Below are positions 52,701 to 64,000 of a stretch of 64,000 bases of DNA, in pieces (the first letter of the stretch is position 1; each line of letters opens with the position of its first letter). Origin of the DNA: Centroberyx gerrardi (taxonomy: Eukaryota; Chordata; Actinopteri; Beryciformes; Berycidae); NCBI RefSeq assembly GCF_048128805.1, contig NC_136019.1:14128905-14192904 (forward strand), read 5' to 3'. A program made the position numbers and the translations under genes. Under the pieces are notes generated by a model, which had not been told where the DNA came from, did no database searches, and saw only the letters and a list, made by a program, of their open reading frames with translations.

Positions 52701-55573
52701 CAACCATACAAATCCACAACAGCATAGGAGAACATAGCAAGGACAACTAAAACCATTTCAATCCATTTTTACCGTCGCATCTCCTCAGATCGGGTATTGA
52801 ACGGAGGAGATGGGGCTACTTTTATCACAGTTTTCCAACAAACTCTGACATCCAGAACCCAGGACTTCTCTATGAACTGTAGTACTACTGCAGTGTACAG
52901 TAAAAACAGACATAAAACGAGGGGCCAATAAGCATAATTATGGGCGGTTGGTGGGAAAAGGGAGTGGGGAGAACGAGACTGGGTCTTGAGCTCTGGTGCG
53001 GATTCTGTGGTCGCACTACACATACGCCTCACGCTCAGAAGTTGCTGAAGGAATGCCTCCCGCCCTCAGCTTTTTATGGGAGTCATTACGATGCATAGCA
53101 CACAAGGCATGTTTAATTGCTGCATTTTTTTTGCAGACAATAAACTGCGTTACTGTTTACAGCTGGGCTTTGTTGCATGCTCAAGTGCGCCGCCAGCTCC
53201 CCTCTCAAGGCTTATCGTTCCCATTTTTATATGGACGTTTTCACAAGTTAGCGCTAGCTTGTTACATATTTAATTGAGGGTACAGAAGATCTGAGGGGAT
53301 GGACGTTTATAAGGTTTGGTTGTTCTTGGATCCACAAACACAGGTTCCTCTTATGCGTTATGTATTACAGTACAGAAGATGAGCGGAAGGCTTTTAAGAG
53401 ATTTTATCATTAGAAGCATCATGCAAAGTAAAAACATATTCGGTCGATCACAACCTTGGATATTATCTTGTGGTTGACCGAGGAATTGTGATAAAACAGG
53501 AAACGACTTACAAGGCCCCATTATGACTTTCTTTTGTCTTGATAGAATAATGCCTTGTTTTAACAGCACAAACATCAAAGTCAGAGCTGGTGTACACCTG
53601 TTTCTTTCTGGCAGGGATGCACATGTAACAATGCCTCACATCTGCACTTAATTAGGTCTGAAAAAACAACAACTAAATACCTACAACAGATCTCATCTTG
53701 TTAAACTCACGCTGTGGAATAGATAAACCTGACTGACTTTAAGCATTATTACCATTTGTCCCCATTATTGATCTAGGCAGGAATAAAACATCAAGGAGCT
53801 AACATCGTGAAAATTAAAATTGATATCATGGTTTGCACAGTGTGCTAAAATTAAGTATCAAAGGCAGTTGTTTGTTGCCCATGGTGTGTCAGATCCTTGG
53901 TATGTTAATTCAGAACCATAAAAATTCTAATGGACATGTTAATCGCAAGGTCTATCATCAAAAGTGACAAACGTATCAGGAATAACATCAGGAATAACAT
54001 CAGAAATAACGATTTTTAAGTATTTGCAGCCTGTTGCATTGCCGTCAATGGAAAATATTTAACAGTGAGATGAACCGTTGGAATCAAGCAGCCGCTCTGA
54101 CTGAGACCCGCGTGAAAACAAGTGTCAGAGGATGCTACACAAGCAATCATCGCTTCGCTCCCCTGCTGCTAAATACGCCAGCGACATGATCTGTCATGGC
54201 ACAGCTGCAACGCAAGTGGCACCAAGCCCGAGAACCAAGTGAGAGGTTCGCACCGCCTAATCAATTCCAAGTGAAGGACTCGGCGAGCAATTGAGATGGA
54301 AAAAGTGGTTGAGTTGGGAGGTGAGCTGAGGCGCGGCGTAGAGCGCTAAAGTGTCCCAATTGGGCCAATTACCGTGCTGAGGCCACAGCCTGTGATTTAA
54401 CCACAGAGCACAGCAGGAAAGGGCACTGTCACTACAGCGCCACTTCTTTATGGGCACCCATAATTGTCGCTGACTGTGTCAAACACTGTATATTGGCACT
54501 TAAAGATAATAGCATGAAGATCCCATAATGTGTGTCTGGTGATTCAGGCCATTTTCCAGCTGTGTTGCCTGGTACGGGCGACTGAGGTGGAGAGAATTAA
54601 TCAGACAGCAATGAAGCCAAGGCAAAAAATGTTCTCTATATTATTATGGTCATTAACAAAGCTGACCAAATTCATGCCTTGGCTGAATGTTGACCTCAGC
54701 CACTGTCTAATGACTGCGTTCGGCTGTATGCGAGGCGACACAGATTCTGATTGGCCCCGCCAGGAGCTGAACCGTGGCCAGTTCACAAGGGGCCGGACTG
54801 GACCTCAGGACCGAAGAACTTCACCGACCGCTGTGCCACACTGGCCAGCGCCAAGCTCTCACAGCCTGGAACCTCCCAAAACCAACTCGAGAGTTTACTT
54901 GGTTTCGTGTTTTTTTTCGAACCCACAAGACATTTTTCCCACCTCTGAGGTTCGACTTTTTGAATAAGACCAGTCACAGCCAATTTCACACGTTGTTAAA
55001 TATTTAGGCAAATTACACCAAAAATAATCGTTTTTGGAGCTAAAGCCGTTCATTTTATCTGTGGGCAGGATTTGTGCGTAGCGAATCGAGAGATGGACAA
55101 GCGTGTTGGAAAAGTTCTTCTTCCCAATTGGTGATGGCTTATCAAAGTGACACATCCAGCAACATGTTATATAAAGGTATACGGCAAATCCAAGTAAAAT
55201 CCAATTAAAAGAAAGTTGCCCTAGTTGGTCTCTCACAGACTTTTTTGGAGTGACTGGGAGAGGAGTTATGATTCAGTTCTTGAATGCTGTGCCAAGCGTG
55301 CTTCAGTGAAAAGCGGATTGGTGCCTGAGTCACTAAGATTGTGTGTGTGTGTGTGTGTCAGAACATACGAGAAAGAGATTTTGTGACTGTGTGTGTCTGT
55401 GTCTGTGTGTGTGTGTATACACGTGTACATGTGCGTATGAGCGAGTGTGCACGTGAGTGTGTGTTATGTACGTGTGTGTCCTGTCATTTAGTCTCTTTCA
55501 CACTCCACAGATCCCCGTCAAAACAATCTCCCTTTGTATCATGCAAAGCCCGGTCTGATTGCTCGCCCTGCCA

Positions 55574-55610
<37 letters not shown>

Positions 55611-58600
55611 GCAGACCGCACCGCACTCCCTGGGGTCGCTCTGCTTACCATACTGAAGCTTTCACTGCCTCACCTCTCACCCCAGATCCCCCCCCCCCCC
55701 CCCCAAGTGTCTGCCCTGTTAACCTTGGCATCTTCAGCATGCAAGATGAAAGATGCCCTCTCTCTTCTCTTCGCTGGTTTCCTCTCCTCTCAGTGAAAAC
55801 AATAGGTCATTGACAAGCATATTGGGAAGAGTAATCGATCAGACCCAAAACTCTATTGTCCAAATGATGACAGGAGCTCCAGTTTGTGGGATGGCGGCAC
55901 GCTACACCCAGCATCCCTCTCTTCTAACTGATGCAGAATCACAATCTACCGTTATTCAGCCACTCAGTACATGCTGTAGCCGATTACAGCCGTGTGTGTG
56001 TGTGTGTGTGTGTGTGCATGTGGGTCTGTGAGACACTTTCTTCACTACGCCGAATAATCAATCAATCCTTTGTGTGTCTGACTGGTGTTAAAGCCCTTTA
56101 GATATGTATTCAGGTACTGAGTTACGTCCCGACTTGTTTGAAAAGCAATTATTCCCACCATATGTTCGCCATTGTGCTCTATGGAAAAAAAAAAAAAAGG
56201 AAAGAGCTCATTTTTACATCCTGACGCTGAAAACCTGGGATGATAAGATAATCCAGCCCATACCAATGACAAAATCCTTGATCATTAACGCGATGTCTCT
56301 TATTTCTAGTTCTTTACGGCACTTTCTGTCTCTTTTTTATTAGGAAATAAATTAGAGTGCAATTGATGAATTGACGAATGGCAGGTGACTTGCTACAGAA
56401 GTTTGATTTCCCATGGTGCTCAATTCCAATTTTTTTTCATTTTTTTTTACCCCTGCAGCAAAACTCCAACTTCTTGCTTTTACTGCACTAAGGTAGACCA
56501 GATCAAAGTAGCGCTGGAGCTGCGAAGTTTTATCGCCCTCCACTTTCTTTTTGTTCACTTATTTTCCACAGATGATATCCTGCATCTGTTTCCTTCGAAC
56601 AGTGTCTTTCTTGGCAGCAGCGCTCAGCAGTCTTTTAAAACCAGCGTACCCATAAAGTGAGAAGTTATCAAAGTTGTTCTCCACTGAAAAGCAATAAATT
56701 GGCGGTGACATTTTGAGTACACTCCTTCTGCCGCCAGTCTATCAATAATATTTTTGTTTTTCTACCTAACCCTGTCTTCCTACCAAAAAAAGCATCTCCA
56801 GTATATGCGGATTGTCTACAATGGATCTGTTCTCTGCAATTGCCTTACCATTTTTTTTAAACTATTTATTTTGTTTTGGTTTGGGGTAGAATCTTTATCT
56901 TTTCCTTTTTTTTAATATCACAATCTTTCCCAAAAATTGAGCACTTTTTGCCTGGGTTGAGAAGTTGAATATAGAATCAACATTTTCAAGGAATTATTGA
57001 TTCAAATTTAAATAAATAACCTGTTTTCTGAATTGTTTTACAAGACGCTTAAGAGGATAAAGACAAAGGGGATGTTAAACGTTTTATGCTCCGGACCCAA
57101 ATTTTGTCATGTGGTCACCCAGAAGAAATAAGCCTGTGACCTATTTTCAGTCCCAACTCATATTTTCATAAATGCTGCTTTAAGGAAATAATAACAACGA
57201 GGGCAGCATGACAAGCACTGGATAGGAAGAATAATCCGTCTCTGGACATGATCTCGATGTACTAACACAAAACAAAACACTGTCTCTCAAAAACAAAAGC
57301 CTTTGGGCAACAATCTGAATCTATGACTTCGCCGTGGCTCTAGACAATGTGTCCAGCAAAGCTCTATCCTGCCTTTTGTTGGAGTGGATCACATCTTGAC
57401 AAGCTGTCTCGATGATAAATGGTCCCAAATTAATGCAGGAGCCATCCAACCAGGAAATGTAGCGCCAGCGTAGCACAGCAATTAAGTCCACATTAAGCGC
57501 AGAGGACGCATCAAGTGCCAGGATGATTGCTGTTGCCTAGCCTTGACTGCAGCTGATGGCACTTTACCACAGCTACTTCTCCACAGATCCCCTCAGATGG
57601 CTAACATTAACTTTTTTTTTTATGCTTTCTGGCCAGAGCCAGATTCTCTCTCCTGCTCTCTTGAGTAGCTTCCAAGACATAAACAATGAGAACAGAAGGT
57701 AAAGTTGAATTTACATACCTTCTCCCCCACGTCACCTTTCGATCCGTCTTCGCCCATATCGCCCTGTGATAAAATCGCACAGAGGAAATCGTATTCAGTC
57801 TTTTGATGGGAAGGATATGTACTGCTGAAAAAAAAAACACTGTTGAGAGCTCTGAGAGTCCAAAATGTTTAATATTGCTTGGGAGTAGCATGGCTTTTGA
57901 AAAAAGAAGTAAGCCTCAAAGAAACTGAGGATAAAAGGATGAGCCAGATTGTTGTAACTGACAGACAGATAATACAACAGAACTTTGACTAATGTTCTGC
58001 TATTTTCACGCTTCACTGCTCTTTAAAACTGTTTAATGGATGCTTGGAGGAGTGTCTGGTACATGGCAGCAGCAGAGATGATGTGCCATTACATGTTGCA
58101 TTTACCTTGGTCACCAACTGATTCCCCACACATGGTTCAAATATGAGAGCTATAGAGGGCTTTCAGGTGACGTAACGCACCCTCCGGGGGCCACAGTGGA
58201 GGTCCTCAGCTCTTGGCAACAACGGCGGTGAGCGGCTGATTGCGTCTCTAAACTTACGACTTGGCCATCTCAACAGTATGGAATAGATATGATTAATTGC
58301 TGCGCTGTTTTTGACTGGGAACTGATCATTTCACCACTGATAAATCTGATTGACATTGTCAGTTGTTAGCTAACTAATCATAAGGTGAAATGTCAAATCA
58401 AGAATTCCAAGTCGATAGTTGTGTCCTTGTGGAAAACGATCTTCTAATGTTGTCTTGGAGAGAACGAACTTAATAGTATTTCGGCCATTATGTCATGGGG
58501 CCACGAGAACATATCTGATTTACACTCTAGCTAACATACTGTATCTATTAGAAGCTAGCATTAGTAGTGTCAAAGAGTCATAGACAAAACCCAACTGTTT

Positions 58601-61600
58601 GTTCAGGTTAACTGAGCTGACTCTTCTCAAGCTCTAGTGCTTTGGAGTAGAGACTAGGACTAGAGACAAGACAGTTTCACAGTGACACAAATTTGAAAAC
58701 AAATCTACCTAGTCAGACTATTCACTTTAACTTATAATTTTACTCAATATACCTGCACCCACACCACAATAATATTCTTAAGGTATTGCTCTCTCGGTTT
58801 GTTATATATTTAGCCATTATCTGCACAGCCAATTCTCCACTGGACCTCCATGATGGTGCCAGCCGTGGTTGTTAGGAGATACGTGATGCAACTGCAAAGC
58901 CTCTAATAAAGTGAATCAGGTGTAATGATGGGTAATAACACAAGTCCCTAAGAAAAGTCAGAAGCACAACTGAGAACAACGTGTCCCATTTTGTGATTGG
59001 TGCCAGTGAAGTACACTGAGTCATCACCTCCCTCTCCTTCCCTCTCTGGTCAATGTTCGCACCCTCCCACCCATGGCTGTCCAACAACAGTGAATAAAAA
59101 GCATTAGGATTAGGGAATGGAGAGAATAAGGATGGAGTCGGGGCTGTTTTTGCTCAGTGTGGCTATTGTGTGGTTTCCCGATTAGGTTTTTTGGTCTCCA
59201 CCAAGGCCCAAGTTAGAGAAATTGGGTCCTAAGAGAGTTAAGTGACTCAACATCACTGAATCATTGATGGCTGAATCGCTGAAGGGAGTCCCCATTGAAA
59301 AACAATTGGTTGCCAAGTTGGAGTTGTGAGAAATGAGGCAGATTCCAAGATTGGGGGGTGCCAACATCCACAAACTGTATAGCTGCCATCATTTATAATG
59401 AAGGCTGTAAACAAAATGTCTTTAGTAGGCACATGGTGGGATATCGGGCAGATGCTAAGCATAATGTTAGTGATCTGAATTAAGGCTTTACCTTTTCACC
59501 TCGCTCTCCCATTTCACCCTGTTGGGAAAGAAAGCAGAGCATTAAACATACAGAAACTTGTGGGGCGTTGGGTTAGGTTGGGGAATTATTGCAGCCAGTT
59601 AGGGTCAGATTGTATCTGGGGTTAAATTCATGTTAGATTATAGAAATGCTCTCATATTTCGGCTGCTCTTTCCCCTGACAGACCCTCGGGTGTAAACTTT
59701 TTGAGATATTGCTCTGTGCTTTCAAATAAACGTGAACAGCCATTACAACTAGTTGTCAATACAAACAGGCAATAACACCAATTATAATTACAATGATATT
59801 TTACCACAATGCCACTATAAAGTGATGATATCCAGGTCAATATAATTGCATTTCTTTAAGCTTGTATGTAGCTACTATACAGTGAATTTACATTTTGTAT
59901 CAGATGTCGGCTATGAAGGCGACACGGCTTTATTGACATTATGGACACAATATGAGTCAGAACATAATTTTTCCTGGTGAAAGAAGTTCTGCAAGAAAGA
60001 TGCAAAAAAAAAAGAAAAGAAAAACAAGCTAGTATGATGAAAAGATGGCAAAAAGTGGCCACAAGGTCAAAAGGCAAGGATGTCTCCTTGATAACAAAGG
60101 GAGGAAAAAAACAGATGGCTCAAAATAAAAAAATAAAAAAATAAAAATATCATGGCTGCAATGAATTCAGAGGTATAAGAGCGCGCAGAATACGTGCGAA
60201 ACAAACCTTGACTCCAGGGATACCGTCCAATCCTGGGGTGCCAACATCCCCCTATGGACAGCATGACATACACACAGTGGCTTCATTCAGTGCGTTGTGC
60301 AAGCCATGTGAACATTAATCTAAGGTCAGGAGGTACAAAAAGCTTAAGGTTTTCCCCCCAGATATAGATAACCTTAACAGAGGTTAAGTTCGTGTTATAA
60401 AATTTGCCTCACAGGACAGGTGGAATGCATTTGCAGGATAGCTGACGACGAAGCCACAGATAGATATCGTTATTAATGCCGGATGGACAATATACTTTAA
60501 TATATGGCACGGAATCGACCTGTAACGACTCGCCACATGTTTATGTACAGTATAGTGTGAATGAAACAATAAATTGCACAAGGTTCAAATGATAGAGTAA
60601 GGTATAAAATCTGAAAACCGCAACAGAAATCTGTAAGTTGAGAGGATAAGCTTTGCAGAGTGTACAAGTTGATTTATATGCTTTATGATCTCTGGTTGGG
60701 TTTTATACATGTGTAAAGGAGGACAGCCAAGTCCATCTGAATGAATGCCAGTTCAGCGTTAGTGTCAGTCTGCATCCATGTTGTCTGAGGGCAGAGGGTC
60801 TAACTGAGACACCAGCCTCAGTCCATCTGCTGCCAAAAACAGCTGACCTTCTGACCTTTGCAAACCTACCACATCATTAACCTTTTAGAAAGGTAGCTAC
60901 TATTCCTCAACCCAGACAGACAACTTCAACAGGGCGACAGAGATGAATGCATCCCGGCATGAAAAATTAGGCAATCTATTACTTATTAAAACATGTTTCA
61001 ATGTGGAGTGTCATTTCATGGCTGTCTAATACTGGTGTGGAAAACTGGGTTGTATACTTTCTTATTTTTCTTTCTTTTTTTTTACTAGTCTCTCTCTTTC
61101 TCCTTTTCTTTTTGTTGTTTTCATCATTGTGCACATGCACACTTTTGTTCGGCCAAAAGTCTTTGAAGTTAAGTTTTATGTTTTTTTTGCATGCAACATT
61201 GTGGAGAGATCAGTCTGTATGTTACAAGTCGGTGGACAGGGAGTATCCCAAGCTACACACTAGTGAAACTCATTATAAATCCTGGAATCTTGTATCATCT
61301 ATCAGCGCACATATGGAAGTCATTGACATAATGATGATGATATATTGCCATAATGATGATGGGATCTGATTAAAAACTCTTAAACTCTCTGGCTGATAAG
61401 GTTTGCATTAGTGATCATCCCCCTTTTAGTGGATATCTATGTCAGATCAATATGAGGTCTGCCAGTCAACCTGCCACTGCTGGCAGAGGCTTCATGAACC
61501 AACTGCTTCAGAGTTCAACTTTCTGCATGAGTGACACTTACATACCAGAACCGATTCTGTTTTATAACAGCATTGCACAGCATTGGAGTTCTATTTCATG

Positions 61601-62831
61601 GGTGCTGGCAAACTCCGGTCCCAACACAAGTATGGAATTAGGCCTTCAGCATTTGCTGTCTCCAAAGTGAGTATGGCTTTCACTCCGAAATGAAACTTCT
61701 TTACTCTGGTTCCCATTACAGCCATGCGTGCCTCTCCTCTCATATCTTTATAAATGCATGCTTAAGATTAGAAAGATGGCGCCTCTCAAATCGTCTCCCC
61801 ATTCTTTCGCTTCACTTATACCATCTTTGTTCTGGAGTAAATATGGTTTTTCCGTTTTTCCTATTGTGAAATACCTGCACTGTGTCTTCTTTATTTGGTT
61901 TGAGAATGAAATACAGAAAGAAGCTGAGTGTGAGCTGATTCACAGGCAGCTCAAACGTTACTTTGTGGTTACGGCTTGAAGATGCAGCCCAAGGGATTTC
62001 TCCTAAATAGGATAGTGGTTTGAAATTGTCAGGATCCATGGCAGCACTCTTCTAATAAGAATACTGCAACACATGGCCAAAAGGACTAATGAAAACATTA
62101 AGAAGTATATTAAAGTGACTCTTTTGAAGATAAAATGCTTTCAGGTGTGGATGGAAGTTTGCTTTTTGAGCTATTTTGAATATGGTATTTTGGGAGGAAA
62201 GATATATATTATGTTCAGGCTAAGCACAGAGGGCCTGCTCAATGTGACTAAAACTATTCAGCATCATGAATCTGCTAGTCAGCATCACGAACAATATAAA
62301 AAATATCCATTTTAACAAGACAGTTAATTTAGTATTGAGTCTTAGAAAGTAAGAAAGTGAAGTGATCTGCCAATGGAGTGAGATAACTTCACTTATTTCC
62401 CTTGCAAATCAACCTGATTTTATTAAATCGTGTTATTTTCCTGATACTTGTAGAGCAATCTGCCTTATTTCACTTCACTTCAAGCTACTGATACATGTTA
62501 CTACGAAATGGCTGAAACAAGACACAGCATTTGAAACAAATGCAGTTACCTCACCTCATTGTCAGAATTGTTTGCTTGTTTTATGAAAAATAAGATTTTA
62601 GGGCCAAATATGATAAAATAGGATTTTTTTGCAGCGTAGTCATCATCATCCAACTGCTTTGGTGACTGGACTAGTCTGAACAACCAGTAAAACAGCCAGA
62701 TGTGAGGATTATACACATCTGCACCACAATCATCAGCTGTTCTGTATGCATCATGTGTAAGTGACTGTCTCTATGAATGGCCTCACCTTCAGTCCATCAA
62801 CACCTGCGATGCCTGGAGGGCCAAGTGAACC
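33586..62831 (-). CDS. col25a1: Collagen alpha-1(XXV) chain, 3' part, 29 exons
   Basis: Collagen XXV is a type II transmembrane collagen whose shed ectodomain binds amyloid-beta; it is needed for motor axon entry into muscle. Twenty-nine minus-strand exons code 474 residues; the cytoplasmic, transmembrane and first collagen exons lie beyond the right edge. From 5' to 3' they run from [15 protein letters not shown] (62831-62787) to [13 protein letters not shown] (34438-34400) and a stop exon. All begin in phase 0, nearly all with a Gly codon, and have lengths divisible by 3, mostly by 9. Diagnostic family sequences are [20 protein letters not shown]...EALQ, GPSIIGPPG and [11 protein letters not shown], all matching human COL25A1 as I recall. 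Synteny with etnppl agrees. Exon coordinates are given in the segment entries. Confidence 0.95.
33605..33622. repeat. col25a1: (AG)n microsatellite at the terminal-exon acceptor
   Basis: On the minus strand this is a CT repeat ending about 15 bases before the AG of the last col25a1 exon, so it forms the polypyrimidine tract. Confidence 0.85.
34400..36808 (-). CDS. col25a1: col25a1 C-terminal exons with two GLDAPC cassettes
   Basis: Three exons are present. 36808-36722 (87 bases) reads [20 protein letters not shown] then PGLDAPCPL. 36351-36274 (78 bases) reads [20 protein letters not shown] then DAPCQL. 34438-34400 (39 bases) reads [13 protein letters not shown]. The last two match the human C-terminus as I recall; the first is an extra exon with the same LDAPC-x-L end. 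All are phase 0, so either or both cassettes could be joined to the last exon. The Cys of DAPC and of PGCW belong to the small C-terminal non-collagenous domain of transmembrane collagens. Confidence 0.85.
34439..36273 (-). other. col25a1: col25a1 intron before the last coding exon
   Basis: AT-rich, with an A run near 34709-34721. No element or exon is supported. Confidence 0.5.
36809..38275 (-). other. col25a1: col25a1 intron
   Basis: Purine-rich around 36870-37110, then AT-rich. No Gly-X-Y exon is visible on the minus strand. Confidence 0.5.
38276..42700 (-). CDS. col25a1: col25a1 exons of the C-terminal collagen domain
   Basis: Nine exons, from 5' to 3': 42700-42638 ([21 protein letters not shown]), 42553-42503 ([17 protein letters not shown]), 41535-41509 (GPHGFPGPK), 40757-40677 ([27 protein letters not shown]), 40234-40199 ([12 protein letters not shown]), 39566-39513 ([18 protein letters not shown]), 39298-39245 ([18 protein letters not shown]), 38682-38656 (GAAGTPGLD), 38329-38276 ([18 protein letters not shown]). 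All have AG acceptors and GT donors. The join GPS-IIGPP breaks the Gly-X-Y register, a conserved interruption in this family. GxKGD/GERGEK charge pairs are typical of triple-helix stabilising sites. Confidence 0.92.
38953..39059. repeat. (CA)n microsatellite flanked by a 10-bp inverted repeat
   Basis: A CA run of about 40 units (38965-39050) is bracketed by ATGATGTTTT (38953-38962) and AAAACATCAT (39050-39059), exact reverse complements. It lies in a col25a1 intron. Confidence 0.85.
40459..40517. repeat. CA repeat interrupted by a C run
   Basis: (AC)n, then nine or ten C, then (CA)n, in the col25a1 intron between the exons at 40234 and 40677. Confidence 0.9.
40973..41087 (+). other. Coding-like plus-strand exon, unassigned
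   Basis: An ATG in a good context (AACAAACATGG) at 40963 opens [20 protein letters not shown] and continues [18 protein letters not shown] to a consensus-like donor AG/GTATGG. It lies antisense in a 750-base col25a1 intron. The hydrophobic-then-basic start recalls first exons of PIF/Harbinger-type fish transposons, but I found no terminal repeats or nuclease exon. It may be a transposon remnant or chance. Confidence 0.3.
42936..45126 (-). CDS. col25a1: col25a1 exons spanning a non-collagenous domain
   Basis: Five exons: 45126-45049 ([26 protein letters not shown]), 44544-44521 (KITTITVT, only 24 bases), 43665-43621 ([15 protein letters not shown]), 43407-43363 ([15 protein letters not shown]) and 43016-42936 ([27 protein letters not shown]). 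Residues [10 protein letters not shown] to TVT form the non-collagenous linker between collagen domains. It is the best diagnostic stretch for COL25A1, since no other collagen I know carries it. The intron within the linker is phase 0. Confidence 0.94.
43677..43732. repeat. col25a1: (GA)n microsatellite at a col25a1 acceptor
   Basis: On the minus strand this is a long TC repeat ending 11 bases before the acceptor of the exon at 43665, and it acts as its polypyrimidine tract. Confidence 0.9.
45591..49898 (-). CDS. col25a1: col25a1 exons of the central collagen domain
   Basis: Five exons from 5' to 3': 49898-49854 ([15 protein letters not shown]), 48305-48243 ([21 protein letters not shown]), 46809-46741 ([23 protein letters not shown]), 45923-45879 ([15 protein letters not shown]) and 45635-45591 ([15 protein letters not shown]). 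Each is in phase 0. GPPGKGERG contains a one-residue gap in the Gly-X-Y register, also present in the human chain as I recall (GPPGRGERG). No exon appears to be missing in this part against the remembered human order. Confidence 0.92.
45781..45806. repeat. (ATATC)n pentanucleotide repeat
   Basis: Five tandem copies of ATATC lie about 70 bases from a col25a1 exon. Confidence 0.85.
46810..48242 (-). other. col25a1: col25a1 intron
   Basis: Non-coding. Around 47632-47655 a tandem CACTCCAGT repeat reads TGVTGVTG on the minus strand, but it lacks an acceptor and is not an exon. Confidence 0.5.
48306..49853 (-). other. col25a1: col25a1 intron
   Basis: It contains a CA-repeat cluster at 48459-48538 and a degenerate tandem repeat of GTATGGGTCGGCTGAGCTTG type at about 49734-49800. 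No exon seen. Confidence 0.5.
48459..48538. repeat. CA-rich microsatellite
   Basis: Two CA runs separated by CATGCA/CATATG sequence. Confidence 0.85.
49899..52094 (-). other. col25a1: col25a1 intron
   Basis: Largely unique-looking AT-rich sequence with a G-rich block at about 51281-51316. No exon seen. Confidence 0.5.
52095..52277 (-). CDS. col25a1: col25a1 paired small exons with an SSAAGIK interruption
   Basis: 52277-52245 (33 bases) reads [11 protein letters not shown] and 52130-52095 (36 bases) reads [12 protein letters not shown], separated by a 114-base intron. GSSAAGIK interrupts Gly-X-Y and matches the human chain (PGSSAAGIK) as I recall. Confidence 0.93.
52278..57718 (-). other. 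col25a1: Longest col25a1 intron in the window
   Basis: A 5.4-kb intron with no missing exon expected from the human order. It holds a 13-base tandem repeat near 53974-54010, balanced-composition blocks at about 54050-54480 and 57400-57600, TG and CT microsatellites at 55339-56016, and a C run at 55688-55704. Confidence 0.55.
55339..56016. repeat. Cluster of TG, CT and C microsatellites
   Basis: TG runs at about 55340-55358 and 55395-55475, a CT run at 55577-55608, a C run at 55688-55704 and a TG run at 55991-56016. Confidence 0.85.
57719..62831 (-). CDS. col25a1: col25a1 most 5' exons in the window
   Basis: Four exons from 5' to 3': 62831-62787 ([15 protein letters not shown]), 60251-60207 ([15 protein letters not shown]), 59518-59492 (GEMGERGEK) and 57763-57719 ([15 protein letters not shown]). 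All are phase 0 with lengths 45, 45, 27 and 45. The donor after 60207 is GTTTGT, weaker than the others. Earlier exons (cytoplasmic tail, membrane span, first collagen domain) are not in the window. Confidence 0.9.
57764..59491 (-). other. col25a1: col25a1 intron
   Basis: AT-rich; no exon or element that I can support. Confidence 0.45.
60252..62786 (-). other. col25a1: col25a1 intron
   Basis: AT-rich with T runs near 61076-61083; no exon or element that I can support. Confidence 0.45.
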
Positions 62832-64000
62832 CTGTGAAATAAACACAAAGACCTTTAGGTGACATTATATTCAACGCTAAAAGCAATCACACTGTATTTG
62901 TCTTGCAAAGAAAGCAGGGGAGACTGCAGAGTTATGGCTACCATCAAACACAGTTTGTTATGATCATGTGCTTTCAAGTGATGAATGTAACTGCAGGTCA
63001 AGGTGACTTTACATAATTGCCTTCCAGAAGAATGAACAATATTGAATTGTTTGTGAGAGCAGGAGCCCGAGCACATCTCTCCAGGTCTCCGTTAAATGCC
63101 GTGACAGTGCACTTTGTCTTCCTACCTGTCTGATAGATGCTCTAAAGCACCGACCCCAGGAGAAGCAGGGTCATATTATGCAAAACCACCATCAACAGCC
63201 CTCGCGAGACACACCGGACGTGGGATAAAACAGCCTGTAAAAGCGCTCCCAAGTCTTTCGCTCCCACCCCCACTTCCACTCATCCTCCCAGGTTGAGTGC
63301 GTGTGCTGATCTGACAAAACCGGGCCAGAACAAATAGCGCATGTCATGTTTTAAGACCTGCAAAATTATGGACGATACAGGCAGAGGGCAAGACTGGGAG
63401 TTGACTTTAGTCCTGCTGAGTTTTCAAACTTACTAACAGAGAGGAGAATGTGAAAAACGGCTACCTAGCTCTGTTATGTTTGCACATACTGCTTGAACTT
63501 GTTTAGACAAGACGATTTAGACTCTGGGGATGTTACAAACAGTTTAATGAGCTCCCACTCTCTTGCATTGTGGTGTGCACATGTTGGCTATTTGTGCTTC
63601 TCCATGGAAAGCCACCTTAAATGCAACTTAATGTTACCATGGCCACATGTGCAGATATATGTGAGTCATATCAAGTCAGAGCTGGGTGGAATAACAGAAT
63701 ACAGACTTTAAGTAGTCAAAGCAATGACTAGAGTGGAGGTTATTATCATCGGATTTTGTATAGCAAACTTTTGAGGATTCAGGTGATGATTCATGATTAA
63801 TGAGTTATAAACAAACAAAGGGAATTTAGTCTATGGCATACATCATCAGACAAATATTGGGGGGATAGAAGAGAATGGGCAGTGGACTTGGTCTTCAGTC
63901 AGCGGCAGGAGGGTTCATATGAATTATCGTTCCAATTCCGATCAGTGGATATTTATGATTCACACACTACTTTAGATCATGTTACTACACTCAATCAATC
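62832..64000 (-). other. col25a1: col25a1 intron continuing past the right edge
   Basis: No further Gly-X-Y exon found up to the end of the window. Confidence 0.45.

Overview
This window is vertebrate nuclear DNA, almost certainly from a ray-finned fish. The genes have many short exons with GT-AG introns and long AT-rich introns. CA/TG microsatellites and non-autonomous DNA transposons of types common in teleosts are abundant. Protein matches and splice sites below were read by eye against family sequences as I remember them; nothing was searched.

Layout from left to right. (1) 196-791, minus: two exons of a perilipin (PLIN2-like lipid-droplet protein) running off the left edge; its N-terminal exons were not found. 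(2) 2311-4351, minus: a complete five-exon gene for an unrecognised 437-residue Trp-rich coiled-coil protein. (3) 6694-7983, plus: a complete five-exon gene for an unrecognised 87-residue protein. (4) 9028-10670, plus: ostc, the 149-residue oligosaccharyltransferase subunit, four exons. (5) 11412-14797: intergenic, with a decayed coiled-coil exon, a perfect hairpin and a transposon fragment. (6) 14876-28595, minus: etnppl (ethanolamine-phosphate phospho-lyase, formerly agxt2l1), 13 exons, 485 residues, every junction in frame. Its introns carry several DNA transposons, including a hAT-like element with a perfect 8-bp target duplication. (7) About 29507-33585: presumed long 3' UTR of the next gene, with a CpG-rich patch. 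(8) 33586-62831 and beyond, minus: the 3' half of col25a1 (collagen XXV, a transmembrane collagen), 29 exons covering 474 residues, ending in a stop codon placed at the first base of its own exon. The N-terminal exons lie beyond the right edge.

The order OSTC - ETNPPL - COL25A1 matches human 4q25 as I recall it, which supports the three named calls independently. The genes do not form one pathway. OSTC acts in N-glycosylation at the ER, ETNPPL degrades phosphoethanolamine, COL25A1 is a neuronal/muscle membrane collagen and perilipins coat lipid droplets.

The points most worth a second look are: two neighbouring col25a1 exons with homologous GLDAPC ends that may be alternative; the perilipin lacking visible 5' exons; a perfect cAMP-response element and a Z-DNA-prone tract just upstream of etnppl; microsatellites serving as polypyrimidine tracts; nested and tandem transposons; and two unassigned coding-like fragments. 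I see no virus, CRISPR array, tRNA or rRNA gene.
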